Of a stretch of DNA of 64,000 bases, positions 25,029 through 34,700 are shown one piece after another (position 1 is the stretch's first letter; each line of letters begins with the position of its first letter). Below the pieces are notes generated by a model that was given only the letters and a program-made list of their open reading frames with translations, made no database searches and had not been told where the DNA came from. The stretch comes from Mageeibacillus sp. UBA6976 (GTDB lineage Bacteria > Bacillota > Clostridia > Saccharofermentanales > Saccharofermentanaceae). The stretch covers positions 20,980-84,979 of the forward strand of contig DJYO01000031.1 of assembly GCA_002450155.1 (NCBI GenBank), in the 5' to 3' direction. Position numbers and translations under genes: made by a program.

Positions 25029-26441
25029 ATGGGTGATGGTATATTCGCTCTGGCAGGGATAGTGGTAGTTATCGTAATCGAATTCATTCTCTTGCTCAAG
25101 ATACTGAAACTTGAGAAGTCCAACGTATCCGCTGATAATGACGACAGCCGCAAGTGCCTTGAGAATACAGTTAATATTGCAGACGGAGTAAAGAATCTTG
25201 GAGAGGGCATAAGGCAGAATCAAGGCTTTGTCCTTGATCAGATGAATGCCATCCGCAGGGAGAACAGCGAGAATTTCAGGGAATCAAGGCTGGAGCAGAG
25301 CAAGACGCAAAATGATTTTGCCGCCAAGCAGGAGCAGTCTATAAGAGAACTTGCCAGATCCCAATCTGAGGCTCTTACAGGTTTTAACAAACAGCTTCAT
25401 GACTCTACCATAGTTCAGAAGGAATCCTTCGCTATAATGCAGAAGGCTCTTATAGAGTCACTGTATAAGACGAGGGATGATATTAATAAGACGCTTAACA
25501 GTTCCCTTAACGAGATCCGTCAGTCCAACGAGAAGAAGCTTGATGAGATAAGGGGCACCGTTGATGAGAAACTGGATAAGACTCTTAACGAGAGATTAGA
25601 CAGTAACTTTAAGCAGGTAACGGAGAATCTCGGCAAACTGTATGAATCTTTGGGCAAACTCCAGACCCTCTCATCAGGTGTTGAGAGCCTTAACAGGACA
25701 CTTACCAATGTAAAGACAAGGGGCACATGGGGAGAGGTTCAGCTCGGCAGGATACTGGAGCAGACCCTTACTACAGGCCAGTATGACACTAATGTAGCAA
25801 CCAAGAAGAATTCCTCTGATCCGGTGGAATATGCGGTCATACTCCCCTCGGATAATCCGGGTGACAAAGTCTATCTACCTATAGATTCCAAGTTCCCGTC
25901 TGATATCTATAACCATATAGTTCAGGCATCTGATGACTGTGATCCCGAGGCATTGGCTGCTGCCCGCAAGGAGCTTAAGAATAGAGTCCTTACTGAATCC
26001 CGCAAGATCCGGGATAAGTATATTGATCCTCCCCATACATCTGATTTCGGCATCATGTTTCTCCCGACAGAGGGGCTTTATGCAGAAGTACTGAGGATAG
26101 ACGGTATCGTTGAAGAATGCCAGAACAACAATGTGGTAATAGCAGGTCCCACAACGATAACCGCTCTTCTGAATGTTATATCCGCAGGGTTCAGGAATGC
26201 CGCGTTAAACCGTGAAACAGCCAAGGTAAAGAAGATCCTTGAAGCCGTCAAGACCCAGATAGGCAAGCTGGATGAAGCTGTATCTGTTGCCGCCAAAAAG
26301 ATAGAGCAGGCAGAGGTTGCCACGCAGAATATATCTGAGCGTACAAGAATAATGAAGAACAGGATGAATTCAATAGGTGTTATAGGGGAAGCAGAATCAG
26401 ACGAAGTGCTGGGTTATACTGATCCCTTGCTGCCTTCCTGA
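25029..26441 (+). CDS. rmuC: DNA recombination protein RmuC family
   Basis: The 470-residue protein starts with a single hydrophobic helix (about residues 5-23), then a long coiled coil (about 50-215) and the RmuC domain, marked by TRGTWGEVQLGRILEQ and FGIMFLPTEGLYAEVLR. The fold is PD-(D/E)XK nuclease-like, and the family limits DNA inversions and rearrangements. TTGGAGG precedes the ATG. The gene overlaps the convergent transporter gene tail to tail by 28 nt. Confidence 0.95.
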   Translation: MGDGIFALAGIVVVIVIEFILLLKILKLEKSNVSADNDDSRKCLENTVNIADGVKNLGEGIRQNQGFVLDQMNAIRRENSENFRESRLEQSKTQNDFAAKQEQSIRELARSQSEALTGFNKQLHDSTIVQKESFAIMQKALIESLYKTRDDINKTLNSSLNEIRQSNEKKLDEIRGTVDEKLDKTLNERLDSNFKQVTENLGKLYESLGKLQTLSSGVESLNRTLTNVKTRGTWGEVQLGRILEQTLTTGQYDTNVATKKNSSDPVEYAVILPSDNPGDKVYLPIDSKFPSDIYNHIVQASDDCDPEALAAARKELKNRVLTESRKIRDKYIDPPHTSDFGIMFLPTEGLYAEVLRIDGIVEECQNNNVVIAGPTTITALLNVISAGFRNAALNRETAKVKKILEAVKTQIGKLDEAVSVAAKKIEQAEVATQNISERTRIMKNRMNSIGVIGEAESDEVLGYTDPLLPS

Positions 26442-27364
26442 GATCTGCGTTTAAGATAGCCGTTGTTATAGAGGAAGGAATAGGCTGATGCTCCGATGAT
26501 GATGACATAACCGATCATGGACAGGTAATCCGGAAATTCACCCAGGAAGAGCATTCCCAGTATTGCAGCAAATATAACCGTAGAGTAGTCATAAACCGAT
26601 ATCTCTTTTGCAGGGCAGGCTGCATATGCGGCCGTGATCGTGAACTGGCCGCAGCATGCTGCGATCCCGGCACATGCGCAGAACAGTATCTGAATAGGTT
26701 TTACTGGCCTGTATGTAAAGATAATAAAGGGGATGCAGGCTATGCAGGAGAATACGGAGAAGAAAGCTACGATAAGGGATTTCCTCTCTCCCTTAAGACT
26801 CAGTTTGCGGAGGAATGTATAGGCAGTTCCTGCTGATATTCCGCCGATAAGTCCTATTGCAGCAGGGAACAGCTGGGCCTGATCGAAAGAATTGCCACCT
26901 GCTATCAGATTCATAAAGAAAGTAGGCTTTACCACGAATACTGCGCCTATAAGGGCGACAAGTATGGCAAGCCACTGATGCAGGTCTGCGATCTCACCTA
27001 AGATAAAGATGGAAGCGATGATTGCAAAGAAAGGGGATAGCTTATTCAAGATCAGGGCATCTGCTATATTGATCTTGGAGATGGCATAGAAATTGCAGAC
27101 GATGCCTATAGTACCGAAACCTGCTCTTGCAAGAAGTCCCGGAAGGCTGGATCTCTTTATCCTAAAACCCTCTTTGGATCTGGCTAGCATAGGCACTGTA
27201 ATGAGGATAGCGACAACATTCCTGAAGAATGCTTTCATAAAGACCGGCATGTCGCCTGCAAGGTTTACAAAGAGAGCCATAACAGCGAAGGACAATGAAG
27301 ACAGGAGGAGATAGATGATCCCCTTTTGCCGAGATGTAAGCTGCTTTCTTTCTTTGTCTGCCAT
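26414..27364 (-). CDS. EamA-type DMT superfamily transporter
   Basis: The 316-residue protein has ten predicted helices in two EamA repeats; the second begins around AAIGLIGGISAGTAYTFLRKL. FLGEFPDYLSMIGYVIIIGAS is the conserved end of the second repeat. Members export metabolites or amino acids; the substrate here is unknown. The site before the ATG is weak (TAGGA). Transcription of this gene runs into the end of rmuC. Confidence 0.9.
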   Translation of the reverse strand: MADKERKQLTSRQKGIIYLLLSSLSFAVMALFVNLAGDMPVFMKAFFRNVVAILITVPMLARSKEGFRIKRSSLPGLLARAGFGTIGIVCNFYAISKINIADALILNKLSPFFAIIASIFILGEIADLHQWLAILVALIGAVFVVKPTFFMNLIAGGNSFDQAQLFPAAIGLIGGISAGTAYTFLRKLSLKGERKSLIVAFFSVFSCIACIPFIIFTYRPVKPIQILFCACAGIAACCGQFTITAAYAACPAKEISVYDYSTVIFAAILGMLFLGEFPDYLSMIGYVIIIGASAYSFLYNNGYLKRRSQEGSKGSV

Positions 27365-27371
27365 ATTATCC

Positions 27372-27408
27372 TAAAAAAGAAGGCTGAAGCATAAGAATCT
27401 TCAGCCTC
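27372..27408 (-). terminator. Intrinsic terminator after the DUF4870-like gene
   Basis: Arms AGGCTGAA (27381-27388) and TTCAGCCT (27400-27407); on the minus strand a T-run follows (27379-27373). It lies between the membrane protein gene and the EamA gene. Confidence 0.85.
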
Positions 27409-27431
27409 CTGTCATTTGTAATTAATTTAGA

Positions 27432-27770
27432 TTACTTAATGATCTGTAACTTGTCACCAATGAGAGGCATTGTGAATTCCTTATCGGAAGCTGCAGCAAT
27501 GATACCCATGATGGCGAATACAAGGATAACAACGCTGAGGATACCTGCGATGAATACACCAATAACAGGGATCACTCCGATGATGCCGGATGCAACGCCT
27601 GCGATGCAAAGGATAATACCGTTGTTTACGTGATTCTTAACATAAGGATCGTTCTTCTCAGGCTCGATGAGAAGGCCGAGAAGCCAAAGGATTCCGAAGT
27701 AGCTGAGAATAGCATAGAGCTTAGCATTTCCGGAAGATGCGGATTTTGTTTCGATGTCATTGTTTTCCAT
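27432..27770 (-). CDS. Small membrane protein (DUF4870-like)
   Basis: The 112-residue protein has a polar N-terminus and three to four hydrophobic segments, with LYAILSYFGILWLLGLLI, YVKNHVNNGIIL and the C-terminal MPLIGDKLQIIK typical of Tic20/DUF4870-like proteins of Firmicutes. The ATG at 27770 is chosen because GGAGGG lies about 9 nt upstream; the longer open frame starts in leader sequence. It is a single-gene unit with its own terminator. Function is unknown. Confidence 0.8.
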   Translation of the reverse strand: MENNDIETKSASSGNAKLYAILSYFGILWLLGLLIEPEKNDPYVKNHVNNGIILCIAGVASGIIGVIPVIGVFIAGILSVVILVFAIMGIIAAASDKEFTMPLIGDKLQIIK

Positions 27771-27847
27771 AAAAGTGTCCCTCCACTTAAAATATGGTTT
27801 ATAATAGCACAAGCAAATATTATTTACTATTGTGGAGTTTATTCATA

Positions 27848-28567
27848 ATGAAAGTGTCTTGCTACCGTAAAGATGGCGAATTTACATATTCTTTAGGTGC
27901 TACAGTAACGATGGAATATCTTAATAAAAAGATAGAAGACGTAAAATGCGTCTTTATCCATCCTGATTTTGATTCCGAGGATACCAAAACCCGTATATAT
28001 GAGATATGCGGCCGCAATGCTATACCGGTATCGGTAGAGGAGAAGCCGTTTAATATCCTGTCCAAGAAGGGAAATTGCTTTGTCATTGCCATGCTCGCCA
28101 AGAGGATGACTCCGATAGAACCCGGCAATCACATGGTCCTTGTTAACCCTTCCAACAGCGGTAATATGGGCACGATCATCAGGAGCTGCCTGGGATTTGG
28201 GGTTACGGATATAGCGATAGTGCCTCCTGCTGCAGATCATTACGATCCCAAGGTCATAAGGGCATCCATGGGAGCCTGCGCTTCGGTAAGGATAGAGGTG
28301 TTCTCTTCTTTCGAAGCTTATATGGCGAGGTTCCCGGAGAATAATCTATATCCTTTTATGTTAGACGGGAGCACAATATTGCAGGATACTTCGATAGATA
28401 AGCCCTTCTCTCTTATCATGGGCAATGAGGCAGCGGGCCTGCCTTCATCTTTTGCATTTATAGGGAGGCCTGTAAGGATCCGTCATTCGGAGGATATAGA
28501 CAGTCTTAATATCACCATTGCGGCAGGTATCGGGCTCTATGAGGCTACCAGAGAAGAATTAAGATAA
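27848..28567 (+). CDS. TrmH/SpoU-family RNA 2'-O-methyltransferase
   Basis: The 239-residue protein has the SPOUT C-terminal domain with NPSNSGNMGTIIRSCLGFG (motif 1), FSLIMGNEAAGLP (motif 2) and VRIRHSEDIDSLNITIAAGI (motif 3, AdoMet knot). Such enzymes methylate ribose in tRNA or rRNA. The ATG at 27848 is chosen for GTGGAG about 11 nt upstream; an in-frame start at 27794 would add residues from the leader. It precedes rpsT, which has its own promoter. Confidence 0.9.
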   Translation: MKVSCYRKDGEFTYSLGATVTMEYLNKKIEDVKCVFIHPDFDSEDTKTRIYEICGRNAIPVSVEEKPFNILSKKGNCFVIAMLAKRMTPIEPGNHMVLVNPSNSGNMGTIIRSCLGFGVTDIAIVPPAADHYDPKVIRASMGACASVRIEVFSSFEAYMARFPENNLYPFMLDGSTILQDTSIDKPFSLIMGNEAAGLPSSFAFIGRPVRIRHSEDIDSLNITIAAGIGLYEATREELR

Positions 28568-28575
28568 ATTCCCTA

Positions 28576-28604
28576 TTGCGATTGCATTTTAATCGTGATA
28601 CAAT
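28576..28604 (+). promoter_or_regulatory. rpsT promoter
   Basis: TTGCGA (28576-28581), 17-bp spacer and TACAAT (28599-28604), with an extended -10 TG at 28596-28597. The leader to the rpsT ATG would be about 48 nt. Confidence 0.65.
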
Positions 28605-28659
28605 TCTTCGGTGCTAAGAACGCTTATATTTTATTTATGACTAAACGGAGGTCGCAATA

Positions 28660-28920
28660 ATGCCTAATATCAAATCAGCTATCAAGCGTGTAAACGTCTC
28701 AGAGAAGAAAGCTGTAGCAAATAAGAATAAGAAGAGTGCTATCCGCACAACTCTTAAGAAGGCTAAGGCAAATATCAAGGCAGGCGAGGATCTCGATGCA
28801 ACAGTAAAGAGCACTCAGAAGGCAATTGACCAGGCTGCTGCTAAGGGTCATATGTCCAAGAATGCTGCATCAAGAACTAAGTCTAAGATTGCTAAGGCTG
28901 CAAACAAGGCTAAGGCTTGA
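28660..28920 (+). CDS. rpsT: 30S ribosomal protein S20
   Basis: The 86-residue, very lysine-rich protein starts MPNIKSAIKRVNVSEKK and ends in the conserved HMSKNAASRTKSKIAKAANK. Length and composition match S20, a primary 16S rRNA binding protein. CGGAGG precedes the ATG. It is monocistronic, with a good promoter and a strong terminator. Confidence 0.97.
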   Translation: MPNIKSAIKRVNVSEKKAVANKNKKSAIRTTLKKAKANIKAGEDLDATVKSTQKAIDQAAAKGHMSKNAASRTKSKIAKAANKAKA

Positions 28921-28945
28921 TCGACAGAATCAATTAAGAATCTAT

Positions 28946-28975
28946 CCGCAGTGTGATCCACTGCGGTATTTTTTT
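28946..28975 (+). terminator. rpsT terminator
   Basis: CCGCAGTG-TGATC-CACTGCGG hairpin (28946-28966) followed by a T-run (28968-28975). Confidence 0.9.
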
Positions 28976-29057
28976 GCTTTAATAGGCAAAAGTATTATAA
29001 TAATTAAATATTATATATATCTGCTGCCCTGGACTGCAGCAGGAGGGGAGGCTTCGT

Positions 29058-29954
29058 TTGAAGGGAATAGTATTGGCCGGCGGATCCGGCACGAGACTTT
29101 ATCCGCTTACAATGGTAACATCCAAACAGCTTCTGCCTGTCTATGACAAGCCGATGATCTACTATCCTCTGTCAGTCCTTATGTCTGCAGGGATAAGGAA
29201 TATCCTCATTATCTCAACTCCCCAGGATACTCCCAGGTTCGAGGAACTCCTCAAGGACGGCTCCCAGTTCGGCATTAATCTCTCATATAAAGTACAGCCG
29301 TCACCTGACGGACTTGCTCAGGCATTCATCATCGGTGATGAGTTCATAGGTGATGACAATGTCGCCATGATCTTAGGCGATAATATCTTCTCAGGTCACG
29401 GTCTCAGTGAGAGATTAAGACATGCGGTTACAAATGCCGAGACCGGCAAGGGCGCAACAGTATTCGGTTACTATGTAGAGGACCCCGAGAGATTCGGTAT
29501 CGTTGAGTTCGATAAGGAAGGTACTGCGATCTCGATAGAGGAGAAACCCGCTGCTCCTAAGAGCAATTACTGCGTAACAGGTCTTTATTTCTACGATAAC
29601 AAGGTTGTGGAATATGCCAGGAACCTTAAGCCTTCTGCAAGAGGAGAGCTTGAGATAACGGATCTTAACAGGATCTATCTTGAGCAGGGCAGGCTAAATG
29701 TTGAGATAATGGGTCAGGGTTTTACCTGGCTTGATACGGGAACACATGAGAGCCTCTTCGATGCAGGTAACTTCGTTAAGACATTAGAGCAGCATCAGCA
29801 CCGCAAGATAGGATGCCTTGAGGATATCGCATACAGGAACGGCTGGATCGACAGATCAGGAGTAGAGGCTGCCATTAACAAGATGGGCAAGAGCCAGTAT
29901 GGCCAGTATCTGCAGGCAGTTCTGGACGGCAAGTATATTAACAAGATCAAGTGA
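29058..29954 (+). CDS. rfbA: Glucose-1-phosphate thymidylyltransferase, TTG start
   Basis: The 298-residue protein begins MKGIVLAGGSGTRLYPLT, the nucleotidyltransferase signature. It makes dTDP-glucose, the first step to dTDP-L-rhamnose. The start is a TTG at 29058 with AGGAGGGGAGG 8-9 nt upstream; there is no ATG near. It is the first gene of the polysaccharide cluster, preceded by an AT-rich region and a small inverted repeat (CTGCTG/CAGCAG) just before the ribosome site. Confidence 0.96.
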   Translation: MKGIVLAGGSGTRLYPLTMVTSKQLLPVYDKPMIYYPLSVLMSAGIRNILIISTPQDTPRFEELLKDGSQFGINLSYKVQPSPDGLAQAFIIGDEFIGDDNVAMILGDNIFSGHGLSERLRHAVTNAETGKGATVFGYYVEDPERFGIVEFDKEGTAISIEEKPAAPKSNYCVTGLYFYDNKVVEYARNLKPSARGELEITDLNRIYLEQGRLNVEIMGQGFTWLDTGTHESLFDAGNFVKTLEQHQHRKIGCLEDIAYRNGWIDRSGVEAAINKMGKSQYGQYLQAVLDGKYINKIK

Positions 29955-29969
29955 TACAGGAGAATATCA

Positions 29970-31001
29970 ATGAAGGTAATAGTAACAGGCGGAGCAGGTT
30001 TTATCGGCAGTAACTTTGTATTCCATATGCTGAAGGAGCATCCTGATTACAGGATAATATGCCTCGATAAGCTTACATATGCAGGCAATCTCTCTACACT
30101 GGAATCGGTTATGGATAATCCGAACTTCAGATTCGTTAAGGCTGATATCTGTGATAAAGAAGCAGTAGAGAAACTCTTTGAGGAAGAAAGACCTGATATC
30201 GTAGTAAACTTTGCTGCAGAATCTCACGTTGACAGGTCGATAGAAGATCCCCAGATCTTCCTCGAGACTAATATCATTGGAACATCTGTGCTTATGGATG
30301 CCTGCAGGAAATACGGTATCACCAGATACCATCAGGTATCTACAGATGAGGTATATGGAGACCTGCCGCTTGACAGGCCTGATCTGTTCTTTACGGAGCA
30401 GACCCCTATACATACATCTTCACCCTATTCATCCTCGAAGGCGGGAGCAGATCTGTTGGTACTGGCATATCACAGGACATACGGACTGCCTGTAACCATA
30501 TCACGCTGCTCTAATAACTACGGCCCTTATCACTTCCCGGAGAAGCTTATCCCTCTTATGATCGCAAATGCCTTGGCAGATAAGCCGCTGCCGGTATATG
30601 GCGAAGGACTTAATGTACGTGACTGGCTCTATGTTGAGGATCACTGCAGGGCGATAGATCTTATAATCCACAAGGGTAAGGTCGGAGAAGTATATAACGT
30701 AGGCGGACATAACGAGATGAGGAATATCGATATCGTTAAGCTCATCTGCAAATATCTTGATAAGCCGGAATCACTTATCGTTCATGTAGAGGACCGCAAG
30801 GGACATGACATGAGATATGCAATAGATCCCACCAAGATCCATAACGAACTGGGCTGGCTTCCTGAGACTAAGTTTGAAGACGGCATCAAGAAGACTATCG
30901 AGTGGTATCTTAATAACCGTTCATGGTGGGAGAATATAATCTCCGGTGAATACCAGAACTACTACGACAAGATGTATTCCAAGAGAATAGAAGAGGCCTG
31001 A
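29970..31001 (+). CDS. rfbB: dTDP-glucose 4,6-dehydratase
   Basis: A 343-residue extended short-chain dehydrogenase with the NAD loop TGGAGFIGSNFV at the N-terminus, VSTDEVYGDL with the catalytic Asp-Glu pair, and YSSSKAGAD with Tyr and Lys. It converts dTDP-glucose to the 4-keto-6-deoxy sugar. It lies 15 nt after rfbA. Full family length. Confidence 0.97.
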   Translation: MKVIVTGGAGFIGSNFVFHMLKEHPDYRIICLDKLTYAGNLSTLESVMDNPNFRFVKADICDKEAVEKLFEEERPDIVVNFAAESHVDRSIEDPQIFLETNIIGTSVLMDACRKYGITRYHQVSTDEVYGDLPLDRPDLFFTEQTPIHTSSPYSSSKAGADLLVLAYHRTYGLPVTISRCSNNYGPYHFPEKLIPLMIANALADKPLPVYGEGLNVRDWLYVEDHCRAIDLIIHKGKVGEVYNVGGHNEMRNIDIVKLICKYLDKPESLIVHVEDRKGHDMRYAIDPTKIHNELGWLPETKFEDGIKKTIEWYLNNRSWWENIISGEYQNYYDKMYSKRIEEA

Positions 31002-31005
31002 TGAC

Positions 31006-31920
31006 ATGAAATATTTTGTAACAGGAGTAGCAGGTCAGTTAGGCCACGATGTAATGAACGAGTTAGCAGCAAGAGGATATGAGGGTGTGGGATCTGACAT
31101 AGCCCCCGTATACAGTGGTATTGCAGACGGATCCGCCGTAACCTCCATGCCCTATGTGCAGCTCGATATAACAGATGAAGATGCCGTAATGTCCGTGATC
31201 ACTGAGGTAAGGCCTGATGTTATAGTTCATTGCGCTGCATGGACTGCGGTGGACGCTGCAGAAGATGAGGAGAATAAAGCTAAGGTCAAGGCTATCAATG
31301 TGGACGGCACGGCTTATATCGCAAGAGCCGCAGCTGCCACAGGCGCCAAGATCTTCTACATAAGTACAGACTATGTCTTTAACGGTCAGGGTGATAAGCC
31401 CTGGGAAGCTGACTGCAGCGACTATGCTCCTGTTAATTACTACGGCAGGACCAAGCTCGAAGGCGAGCTTGCAGTTAAGGAGGCAACAGATAAGTTCTTT
31501 ATCGTAAGGATAGCCTGGGTCTTCGGCAGGAACGGCAAGAATTTCATCAAGACAATGGTCAATGTGGGCAGGACTCACGATACGGTCAGAGTGGTAAATG
31601 ATCAGATAGGAACTCCCACATACACATTAGACTTGGCAAGATTGCTGATTGACATGTCAGTAACGGATAAGTATGGTTATTATCACGCGACAAATGAGGG
31701 GGGATATATCTCCTGGTACGACTTTACCTGTGAGATATATAAGCAGGCCGGCATCAAGGCTGAGGTTCTGCCGGTCACAACCGAGGAATATGGTCTGTCC
31801 AAGGCGGCAAGGCCGAAGAATTCCAGACTTGATAAGTCAAAACTCATTAAAGAGGGTTTTACACCGCTGCCCGCATGGCAGGATGCACTTGCAAGATATT
31901 TAAAGGAGATCGAGGAGTAA
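31006..31920 (+). CDS. rfbD: dTDP-4-dehydrorhamnose reductase
   Basis: The 304-residue protein has the N-terminal nucleotide loop TGVAGQLGHDV, the ISTDYVFNGQGDKPW segment and YYGRTKLEGE with the catalytic Tyr and Lys. It performs the last step of dTDP-L-rhamnose synthesis. The ATG lies 4 nt after the rfbB stop, with no strong site, so coupling is likely. It ends 1 nt before rfbC. Confidence 0.96.
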   Translation: MKYFVTGVAGQLGHDVMNELAARGYEGVGSDIAPVYSGIADGSAVTSMPYVQLDITDEDAVMSVITEVRPDVIVHCAAWTAVDAAEDEENKAKVKAINVDGTAYIARAAAATGAKIFYISTDYVFNGQGDKPWEADCSDYAPVNYYGRTKLEGELAVKEATDKFFIVRIAWVFGRNGKNFIKTMVNVGRTHDTVRVVNDQIGTPTYTLDLARLLIDMSVTDKYGYYHATNEGGYISWYDFTCEIYKQAGIKAEVLPVTTEEYGLSKAARPKNSRLDKSKLIKEGFTPLPAWQDALARYLKEIEE

Positions 31921-31921
31921 T

Positions 31922-32506
31922 ATGGGTCAGATCACAGTTACAAAGGCACCTATCGAGGGACTCTATATAATCGAACCCGCAGTTCACGGAGATGAGCGTG
32001 GATATTTTATGGAGACATACAATCAGCGCGACATGAGCGAGGCAGGTCTTGATATGGTCTTTGTTCAGGACAATCAGTCCATGAGCAAAAAGGGCGTATT
32101 AAGAGGTCTTCACTACCAGAAGGAATTCCCCCAGGGTAAGCTCGTAAGAGCGATCAAGGGCAGAGTGTTCGATGTGGCAGTAGATCTGAGAGCAGGTTCT
32201 GCGACTTACGGCAAGTGGTTTGGAGTTGAGCTTTCTGAAGAGAATAAGAAACAGTTTTATATTTCTCCCGGTTTTGCCCACGGCTTCCTCGTTCTCTCAG
32301 ATACTGCAGAATTCTGCTACAAGGTAACTGATTTCTATCACCCGGGTGATGAGGGCGGACTCAGATGGAACGATCCCGAGATCGGCATTAAGTGGCCTGA
32401 GACAGATATCGCAGCAGAAGAATTAAGTGACGGAACAAAGCTTAATATCAATGACAGAGACAGAAATTTCCCCGGTCTTTCTGAAGCATTCAAGTTCGAG
32501 GGTTGA
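31922..32506 (+). CDS. rfbC: dTDP-4-dehydrorhamnose 3,5-epimerase
   Basis: The 194-residue cupin-type epimerase has RGLHYQKEFPQGKLVRAIKG with the catalytic His, and FYISPGFAHGFLVLSD. It acts before RfbD in the rhamnose pathway. GGAG at the end of rfbD serves as ribosome site. With rfbA, rfbB and rfbD the four-gene pathway is complete. Confidence 0.96.
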   Translation: MGQITVTKAPIEGLYIIEPAVHGDERGYFMETYNQRDMSEAGLDMVFVQDNQSMSKKGVLRGLHYQKEFPQGKLVRAIKGRVFDVAVDLRAGSATYGKWFGVELSEENKKQFYISPGFAHGFLVLSDTAEFCYKVTDFYHPGDEGGLRWNDPEIGIKWPETDIAAEELSDGTKLNINDRDRNFPGLSEAFKFEG

Positions 32507-32511
32507 TATAG

Positions 32512-33912
32512 ATGCCCAAGCAGTCACATACAGCAGCAAAGCATATAGACTTTATCGTCATCGACCTTGTCAGTATCGTCGTATCGCTCTTTATCGCATA
32601 CCTTATAAGAACTGACAGAGCAGATGATCTGGAGTATTTTGAGAGATACAGGAACTTAGGTCTCGTTATAATCGTGATCTATCTTGTATTCATCACGTTT
32701 AATAACGCACACAGCAATATCCTTAAGCGTACGGCCTTAAGGGAATTGTCCCAGATAGTACTCCTCAATGTAACGATAATCCTTACGGTCTTTGCAGTTC
32801 TCTTCGCGATGAAGCAGTCGGAGATCTATTCACGTACCATCATCGCTATGTTTGCAATATTTGACTGCCTGCTGATGTTCTCCTGCAGACTCCTCCGGAA
32901 GGCGAGCCTTCTGAGGCAGTTCAGCGAAGGAAAGAATACATCCAAGGTAATCGTTGTAACCTACGAGAATTCAGCAGAGAAGATAATACAGACATTAAGG
33001 CGCGAGAATTCAGGCTACTATGAATTTGTGGGCATCGTCCTTCTGGGCGAAAGCACCACGACTGAGATCAAGAGGATCCCGGTAATAAAGATGGAGGGTA
33101 TCCTGGATTACATCAAGGAGAATGCCATCAACGAAGTATATATCTTCTGCAAGCATGGTGAGAGCGGCAAGCTCATGAGCAAGTTCATGATCATGGGACT
33201 TACGGTTCACGTAGGACTCAACCTTGAGCTTAAGAACTTATCCAATGTCACCATCGAGAATATTGCCAACTTTACCGTGGTTACATCCACAATCTCAAGA
33301 GCTACGATAGGTGAGCTCTTTGTTAAGAGACTCTTTGATATCGTGATCTCCCTGTTCGGTATTGTCTGCACACTGCTGCTGTTCCTGTTTGTTGCTCCGA
33401 TCATAAAGATACAGGCACCGGGTCCGGTATTCTTTGTCCAGCGGCGTGTGGGTAAGAATGGTAAGACCTTCAATATGTTAAAGTTCAGGTCGATGTATGT
33501 TGATGCAGAACTTAAGAAATCTCAATTGTTGTCCAAGAACGAGATGAACGGTCCTGTATTCAAGATCGAGGATGACCCGAGAGTATTCCCCTTCGGCAAG
33601 TTCATGCGTAAGACCAGTATCGATGAATTCCCCCAGTTCTTTAATATCCTGGTGGGCGATATGTCCCTGGTCGGCACACGTCCTCCGACGCTGGATGAAT
33701 TCGAGCAGTATAAGACTCACCACATGAGCCGTCTGGCCATGAAGCCCGGTCTTACCGGAATGTGGCAGTCTTCGGGAAGGTCCGAGATCACAGACTTTGA
33801 GGAGATAGTGCGTCTCGATAACGAATATATAAGGAACTTCTCACTGGCGCTTGATATCAAGATACTGTTCAAGACACTGTTTGCAGTCCTCTCACGCAAG
33901 GGTTCAAAGTAA
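32512..33912 (+). CDS. Polyprenyl-phosphate sugar-1-phosphotransferase (priming enzyme)
   Basis: The 466-residue protein has four N-terminal membrane helices, a soluble CoA-binding-like domain, another helix (about 275-300), then the bacterial sugar transferase domain. Motifs include FNMLKFRSMYVDAE, FMRKTSIDEFPQFFNIL, GDMSLVGTRPPT and KPGLTGMWQSSGRSE. It transfers a sugar phosphate to undecaprenyl phosphate to start the repeat unit. Which sugar it uses cannot be read. The next ATG overlaps its stop by 1 nt. Confidence 0.94.
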   Translation: MPKQSHTAAKHIDFIVIDLVSIVVSLFIAYLIRTDRADDLEYFERYRNLGLVIIVIYLVFITFNNAHSNILKRTALRELSQIVLLNVTIILTVFAVLFAMKQSEIYSRTIIAMFAIFDCLLMFSCRLLRKASLLRQFSEGKNTSKVIVVTYENSAEKIIQTLRRENSGYYEFVGIVLLGESTTTEIKRIPVIKMEGILDYIKENAINEVYIFCKHGESGKLMSKFMIMGLTVHVGLNLELKNLSNVTIENIANFTVVTSTISRATIGELFVKRLFDIVISLFGIVCTLLLFLFVAPIIKIQAPGPVFFVQRRVGKNGKTFNMLKFRSMYVDAELKKSQLLSKNEMNGPVFKIEDDPRVFPFGKFMRKTSIDEFPQFFNILVGDMSLVGTRPPTLDEFEQYKTHHMSRLAMKPGLTGMWQSSGRSEITDFEEIVRLDNEYIRNFSLALDIKILFKTLFAVLSRKGSK

Positions 33913-34700
33913 TGGATAAGAAGCCTCAGGTTACTGTTATTGTTTGCTGTCACAAACCTTATAGAATGCCCGAGGATAAGATGTATCTCCCATGTCAGGT
34001 AGGCGCAGAGGGCAAGGCTCCCATCGAAGGTTTTACCCCGGATAACACAGGAGATAACATCTCCTCCCTAAACAAGATGTATTGCGAGCTCACAGGTCTT
34101 TACTGGGCCTGGAAGAACCTCGATGCCGATTATATAGGTCTTGTTCATTACAGGAGGCTCTTTAAGGGGAGAGAAGGCTTTTTGTCTTATGAAGAAGCAA
34201 TCACCAAGCTTTCTAGGGCAAAACTCATTGTCCCTGTCAAGCGCAGATACTATATAGAGACCCTGTACTCCCATTATGTCCATACCCACAGGGCAAAGGA
34301 GTTAGATTTGACCCGTGAGATCTTAAGTGAGAGAAGACCCGGTGAGGTCCGCTTTTTCGACAAGGCGATGAAGCAGACCTGGGGTTATATGTTCAACATG
34401 ATGATCATGCCTCGCGATATGCTCTCCGAATACTGCTCCTGGCTGTTCCCGATTATTGACGAACTGGTAGAGCGCATGGGCGAAGAGCAGTTATCTGATT
34501 TTGACCTGAGGTATCCGGGCAGGATATCAGAGCTGTTATTTAACTGCTGGATATTGCTTAAGAAAGATTCGGGAGAGCTGACAGACCGGGAAATCTTAGA
34601 AGTCCCGTTTGTTTACACGGAGAAGATAGATAAGCTTGCCAAGGCAAGAGCCTTCCTTAAGGCTAGATTTATGGGCACCAAACAGGAGAAGAGTTTCTGA
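33912..34700 (+). CDS. DUF4422 glycosyltransferase-like protein (first copy)
   Basis: The 262-residue protein begins with a VTVIVCCHKPY strand and has the family blocks PDNTGDNISSLNKMYCELTG, WAWKNL and GLVHYRRLF. DUF4422 proteins are found in polysaccharide clusters and are considered glycosyltransferases. It overlaps the priming enzyme stop by one base and is directly followed by a paralogue with the same blocks. Together with the priming enzyme these are the only transferases in the cluster, suggesting a short repeat unit. Confidence 0.85.
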   Translation: MDKKPQVTVIVCCHKPYRMPEDKMYLPCQVGAEGKAPIEGFTPDNTGDNISSLNKMYCELTGLYWAWKNLDADYIGLVHYRRLFKGREGFLSYEEAITKLSRAKLIVPVKRRYYIETLYSHYVHTHRAKELDLTREILSERRPGEVRFFDKAMKQTWGYMFNMMIMPRDMLSEYCSWLFPIIDELVERMGEEQLSDFDLRYPGRISELLFNCWILLKKDSGELTDREILEVPFVYTEKIDKLAKARAFLKARFMGTKQEKSF